Source: Acetobacteraceae bacterium | GTDB taxonomy: Bacteria; Pseudomonadota; Alphaproteobacteria; Acetobacterales; Acetobacteraceae | Direction: 5' to 3' | Assembly (NCBI GenBank): GCA_003164305.1 | Contig: PLSZ01000174.1 | Coordinates: 1-10,117 of the forward strand | DNA: 10,117 nt | Shown: piece by piece, positions 6,885-10,117 of the stretch | Layout of the letters: every line of letters starts with the position of its first letter | Position numbering within the stretch: the first letter of the stretch is position 1 | Position numbers and translations under genes: made by a program | The notes under the pieces: generated by a model | The model's database searches: none | What the model was told of the DNA's origin: nothing | What the model saw: only the letters and a program-made list of their open reading frames with translations

Positions 6885-7352
6885 CTATCGCGGCGCGGCC
6901 TGAACGATCTGCCGCCGCGCCTTCACTTTCACCGGTGGTGGCGACGGCCGTCCGAACAGCCAGAACGACGCGCGAATGACCTTGATCTGATAATCGGTCG
7001 CCAACTCCGTCGTGTGCGAGTGATAATATCCCACGGCCCGCACCACGTCGCCATGCGCCTCGTCGAGATAGATCCGCATGATCGCGCCGGCCGCGACGAT
7101 GTTGAAGCACGGATCTTTGATCAGCCGCCCAGCGACATCGGCGGGGGTCATGTGCCAGGACCGCGCGAGGTACGGGACCCAGTTGGAGTTGACCTGCATC
7201 ACACCCAGATCGCCGGTGCCGTTGAAGTTGCGGGAGATGGTGCCGGGTTGCCCCGCTTCGACGACCTGGACCGACGGCAGCACGCGCGGCGGCAAATGGT
7301 AGAACTGGGAGACCGCCAGCATGCAGGCGAGCCAGGGAACCGGCAGCGTCAC
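6885..7352 (-). CDS. Small lytic transglycosylase (SLT domain)
   Basis: Lytic transglycosylases cleave the glycan strands of peptidoglycan between N-acetylmuramic acid and N-acetylglucosamine. The 155 residues hold a compact SLT fold. HLPPRVLPSVQVVEAG (19-34) corresponds to the first helix with the catalytic Glu at E32, GVMQVN (50-55) to the G-L/V-M-Q-V motif, and AAGAIMRIY to the later conserved helix. YYHSHT resembles the aromatic patch of the substrate cleft. The C-terminal 20 residues are basic and proline-rich. The start is a GTG overlapping the tyrC stop by four bases (GTGA); an in-frame stop at 7361-7359 rules out a longer protein. A cleavable signal peptide is not obvious, with only a short hydrophobic stretch (3-17), so the route to the periplasm is unclear. 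Similar small SLT proteins occur in secretion and conjugation systems, but none is present here. Confidence 0.8.
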   Translation of the reverse strand: MTLPVPWLACMLAVSQFYHLPPRVLPSVQVVEAGQPGTISRNFNGTGDLGVMQVNSNWVPYLARSWHMTPADVAGRLIKDPCFNIVAAGAIMRIYLDEAHGDVVRAVGYYHSHTTELATDYQIKVIRASFWLFGRPSPPPVKVKARRQIVQAAPR

Positions 7353-8236
7353 GCCTGTTTAAGTTCGATCAGGCTGCGGCGGATTTTGCGGCCGCGTTCA
7401 ACCTTGTCCTCGATATACGCCGCGTCCCCCCACCTCACCGCGCGAGCCATCGCCTGGGCGTCCTCCATGAAGCGCGCCAGCATCTCCAGCAGCGCTTCCC
7501 GGTTGTTCAGAAAAATGTCGCGCCACATCACCGGGTCGCTGGCCGCGATGCGAGTGAAATCGCGGAAGCCGGAAGCAGCGAAATTGGTGACTTCCCGACG
7601 CGTTTCCTCGGCCAGATCGTCGGCGGTGCCACAGATCGTGAACGCCAGCAAATGCGGCAGATGCGAAACGATCGCCAGCACGCGGTCGTGATGGGCTGGC
7701 TCCATCCGCTCGATCATGGAACCGCAGCGGCGCCACAGTTCCGCGACTTTCTCCACCGCGGCTTCGTCGGTACCGGGCGGCGGCGTCAGCAGAGTCCAAC
7801 GCCCCTGAAACAGCGTCGTGAACCCCGAATCGGGTCCGGAATATTCCGTGCCCGCCAGCGGATGCGCCGGCACGAAATGCACGCCTTCCGGCACGAACGG
7901 GCCCACATCGCGAATCACCGACTGCTTGGTCGATCCGACATCGGTCAGCACCGCGCCGGCCGCCAACGCCGGAGCGATCGCCTCGGCCAACCCGGCGAAC
8001 GCGCCCACGGGAGCGCACAGCATGACACAATCCGCGCCCTCGACCGCTTTCGCCGCGTCCAGTTCCACCCGGTCGGCGAAGCCAAGCTCCACCACGCGGT
8101 CCAGCGTCTTTTGGGTGCGCGCGTTGACGACGATTTCGGCCGCCAGGTCGCCGCGCTCCTTGGCGATGCGCGCGACCGAGGACCCGATCAGCCCAATTCC
8201 CAGCAACGCCAGGCGGCGAAAGACCGGTTCAGCCAC
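7349..8236 (-). CDS. tyrC: Prephenate/arogenate dehydrogenase (TyrA/TyrC family)
   Basis: Oxidative decarboxylation of prephenate (or arogenate) in tyrosine synthesis, 295 residues, cytosolic. The N-terminal Rossmann fold has GIGLIG (13-18). Active-site elements are GSTKQ (101-105), [11 protein letters not shown] with the catalytic-type His (H125), SHLPH (191-195), and [12 protein letters not shown] with the substrate-binding Arg. After the second strand the usual Asp is replaced by N38 with R40 (VVNART), so NADP+ rather than NAD+ may be used. There is no fused chorismate mutase or ACT domain, unlike E. coli TyrA. The GTG start overlaps the end of hisC by eight bases and has no clear ribosome binding site, so it probably depends on coupling. 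The name tyrC reflects the monofunctional form; prephenate versus arogenate preference is not readable here. Confidence 0.9.
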   Translation of the reverse strand: MAEPVFRRLALLGIGLIGSSVARIAKERGDLAAEIVVNARTQKTLDRVVELGFADRVELDAAKAVEGADCVMLCAPVGAFAGLAEAIAPALAAGAVLTDVGSTKQSVIRDVGPFVPEGVHFVPAHPLAGTEYSGPDSGFTTLFQGRWTLLTPPPGTDEAAVEKVAELWRRCGSMIERMEPAHHDRVLAIVSHLPHLLAFTICGTADDLAEETRREVTNFAASGFRDFTRIAASDPVMWRDIFLNNREALLEMLARFMEDAQAMARAVRWGDAAYIEDKVERGRKIRRSLIELKQA

Positions 8237-9323
8237 GGGCTTGTTTCATGAATTCGGAAAGTCCCTCGATCACCATGCCGCATTCATCGGCCGTGCCGAC
8301 GGTGACCCGCAGGCAATGCGCCAGGCCGTAGGAACCCACGCGCCGCACGATCACTCCGCGGCGGCGGAGGAAATCGTCCGCCTCGTTGGCCTTTTCGGCC
8401 ACGCCGAAATCGCAGAGCACGAAATTGCCCTGGCCGCGCCAGACCTTGATGCCGGCGGCCTCGATCCCGTCCGCCAGTTTCTCGCGCCAGATCGCGTTGT
8501 GTTCGCGGCAATGCTCGACCCAGCCGGGTTCGGCCAATGCGGCGATGCCGGCGGCCTGCGCGGGGACCGAGACGTTGAACGTGCCGCGCACCCGGTTCAG
8601 CACGTCGATCACGGCGGGCGGCCCGTAGCACCAGCCCAAACGGATGCCGCCCAAACCGAAGACTTTTGAGAAGGTCCGAGTCATCACCGTGCTTCCGGTC
8701 GCATCGACCAGCCGCTCGCCGGCATTGTAGTCGTCGCGCGTCACGTATTCCGCGTAGGCGGCGTCGATGACCAACAAAACTTCCGGGGGCAGCGCGGCGC
8801 GGAAGCGGGCCATCTCGGACTCGGAAATCATCGAGCCGGTCGGATTGTTCGGGTTGGCCAGAAACACCAGCCGCGTCGATGGCGACACGGCGGCGAGCAT
8901 CGCGTCGAGGTCGGTCTGGAGGTTGCGCTCCTTCACCTTGATCACGCGGCTGCCGGCGTATTTCCCGGCGATCTCGTAAATCGTGAAGCCGTGCTCCGAC
9001 ATCAGGATGTCGCGGCCGGGCCCGCCGTAGGCCAGGCACAACTGATACAGCAGGTCATCGGAGCCAGCGCCGCACACGATGCGCGCCGGATCGAGACCCC
9101 AGCGTTTGCCGATCGCGTGGCGCAACGCATCGGCGCCGCCATCCGGGTAGCGGTACGCCTCCGGCGCGATTTCCCGCAGCGCCTTTTGCGCGCCGGGGGG
9201 CACGCCGAACGCGCCCTCATTGGAGGACAGCTTGTAGACGCGGTTGACACCCGGCACGGATGATTCGCCACTGACATAGGGGCTGATCGTCAGGATTTCC
9301 GGGCGAGGGGTCGGCGAAGTCAT
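8229..9323 (-). CDS. hisC: Histidinol-phosphate/aromatic aminotransferase (HisC family)
   Basis: PLP-dependent class I/II aminotransferase, 364 residues. The PLP-binding lysine is K220 in [10 protein letters not shown], with D187 and Y190 in IDAAYAEY, the NPNNPTG block at 158-164, R228 in GIRLGW and the C-terminal substrate-carboxylate Arg R339 in LRVTVGT. HisC converts imidazole-acetol phosphate to histidinol phosphate, but placement between chorismate mutase and tyrC suggests it mainly aminates phenylpyruvate, hydroxyphenylpyruvate or prephenate; a broad role in both pathways is possible. The ATG at 9323 is chosen because AGGAG (9335-9331) lies seven bases upstream and it overlaps the previous stop (ATGA at 9323-9320). 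The frame stays open upstream to 9860, but that extension is inside the preceding gene and arginine-rich, so it is not coding. Confidence 0.92.
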   Translation of the reverse strand: MTSPTPRPEILTISPYVSGESSVPGVNRVYKLSSNEGAFGVPPGAQKALREIAPEAYRYPDGGADALRHAIGKRWGLDPARIVCGAGSDDLLYQLCLAYGGPGRDILMSEHGFTIYEIAGKYAGSRVIKVKERNLQTDLDAMLAAVSPSTRLVFLANPNNPTGSMISESEMARFRAALPPEVLLVIDAAYAEYVTRDDYNAGERLVDATGSTVMTRTFSKVFGLGGIRLGWCYGPPAVIDVLNRVRGTFNVSVPAQAAGIAALAEPGWVEHCREHNAIWREKLADGIEAAGIKVWRGQGNFVLCDFGVAEKANEADDFLRRRGVIVRRVGSYGLAHCLRVTVGTADECGMVIEGLSEFMKQARG

Positions 9324-10117
9324 ACGGGGTCTCCTGGCACCGGAATGGCATAGCCGCCAAGCACGATGGCTCCGGTGGGCAATATGGGGTCGTCTTCGGC
9401 GATCAGGCCATCGACCTCGACGATCGGACCGTGCGTGGCGCGCACGGTCAGGCCGGCGTCGGCGAGGCGGGCGCGATCGGCGGAGGTGATGAAGCAGCGG
9501 TCGGCGCCGCTGGCGTCCGGGGCAATGGGGCCGACGACCAGGGTGTCGGCGCCCGGCACGTGATCCGGACGCGCGGTCCAGAACGGCAGCCGGGCGATGA
9601 CGTGCAAGCGGGGCTCGCGGGCGGTCAGGTCGGACCACCACGCCGATGGTCCAGCCGGAAACGGCAGCACGGCGACGGTGGCCGCGCCCGTTCGCACCGC
9701 CTCCAGCGCGGCGGCTGGCGAGACATGCGCGACGATCGGGGTCAGAAAGCCGAAATGCTCGCGCGCATTGGCTGTCACCGCGCCGCCGGGCGAGGGGTCG
9801 AAGACGGCGACAGTCACGGCGGTCTGCATCGCGGTCGTCCCGGCCAGCATCTCCCGCCACATGCGCACCAACGTCTGGGCTGGCAGCTTGCCGGTGTGGC
9901 GCGCCAGCAGGCGGCGCAGAATCGCGGCTTCGCGGCCAGGCCGGAACGCGGCGGTCTTGCCGGAGCGGGCAACGCCTTCGACCACGCGCGCCCGGTCCAT
10001 CAGTAGATCGTGGATTTTGTCGTCGAGGTCATCCAGGCGCGCGCGCAACGCGCTGAGGTCGGGCCGCCAACCATCGTCCGATGGCGGCGCCTCGTTCGTC
10101 GGCGACTGGGGCGGTGT
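9320..10117 (-). CDS. Chorismate mutase with degenerate prephenate dehydratase-like C-terminus (5' partial)
   Basis: The first about 100 visible residues are an AroQ-type chorismate mutase, converting chorismate to prephenate. The visible motifs are [30 protein letters not shown] and MQTA, supplying the Arg, Glu and Gln positions expected in this fold. The following about 165 residues resemble a shrunken P-protein: HFGFLTP and [17 protein letters not shown] recall the start of a prephenate dehydratase domain, [19 protein letters not shown] its middle, and [12 protein letters not shown] with LGGYAIPV an ACT-domain end. The ENS and TRF catalytic motifs of true dehydratases are absent (PFPAGPS and ADTLVVG stand there). 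The frame is open to the right edge with no ATG, GTG or TTG before 10048. The TTG at 10048 would cut into the first mutase helix, so the true start is beyond the window. It is the first visible gene of the aromatic amino acid operon. Confidence 0.8.
   Translation of the reverse strand, partial: TPPQSPTNEAPPSDDGWRPDLSALRARLDDLDDKIHDLLMDRARVVEGVARSGKTAAFRPGREAAILRRLLARHTGKLPAQTLVRMWREMLAGTTAMQTAVTVAVFDPSPGGAVTANAREHFGFLTPIVAHVSPAAALEAVRTGAATVAVLPFPAGPSAWWSDLTAREPRLHVIARLPFWTARPDHVPGADTLVVGPIAPDASGADRCFITSADRARLADAGLTVRATHGPIVEVDGLIAEDDPILPTGAIVLGGYAIPVPGDPV

Noticed and set aside
6783..7691. Plus-strand open frame of about 300 residues
   Set aside because: It covers the palindromic repeat and runs antisense to the transglycosylase and tyrC genes; the translation is Arg/Ser-rich and low in structure.
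9324..9860. N-terminal extension of hisC up to 9860
   Set aside because: It is in the wrong frame within the chorismate mutase gene; the family length and the AGGAG before 9323 fix the start there.

Overview
The window is GC-rich bacterial DNA with dense, overlapping genes. Gene order and protein character (chorismate mutase, then hisC, then tyrC; a Tat-type polyamine-family binding protein; palindromic intergenic repeats of the CGTCATGC...GACCC...GCAT type) suggest an alphaproteobacterium, possibly Acetobacteraceae or another Rhodospirillales member. The family assignment is an inference and was not tested.

Left part (1-1159): an intergenic stretch carries a palindromic-repeat half cut by the window edge and a long imperfect inverted repeat (84-178). 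A leftward gene (221-910) follows, encoding a cytosolic-looking protein made almost wholly of 22-residue leucine-rich repeats. An AT-richer divergent intergenic region (911-1159) then separates it from a rightward operon and holds a nested palindrome and several ATTGCC boxes.

Middle part (1160-6327): a tight five-gene rightward operon. It encodes a Tat-signal periplasmic binding protein, RutA pyrimidine monooxygenase, two PotB/PotC-type permeases and a PotA-type ATPase. Starts and stops overlap (ATGA) or lie within a few bases, so the genes are probably co-translated. RutA in Escherichia coli opens the uracil ring using FMNH2 and O2. Here it sits inside an ABC importer operon without any of rutB-rutG nearby. 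The simplest reading is that the importer brings in a pyrimidine or similar cyclic amide that RutA oxidises; this is the most interesting point of the window. A small unrecognised gene (6365-6700) follows, ending in a hairpin at its stop codon.

Right part (6701-10117): a convergent intergenic gap contains a complete palindromic repeat. Beyond it lies a leftward operon read from the right edge: chorismate mutase with a C-terminal part resembling a decayed prephenate dehydratase/ACT region (5' end outside the window), hisC-type aminotransferase, prephenate/arogenate dehydrogenase, and a small lytic transglycosylase. The first three form a phenylalanine/tyrosine branch from chorismate. The transglycosylase is physically coupled to them but functionally unrelated. 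No tRNA, rRNA, CRISPR array, insertion sequence or phage gene was seen.
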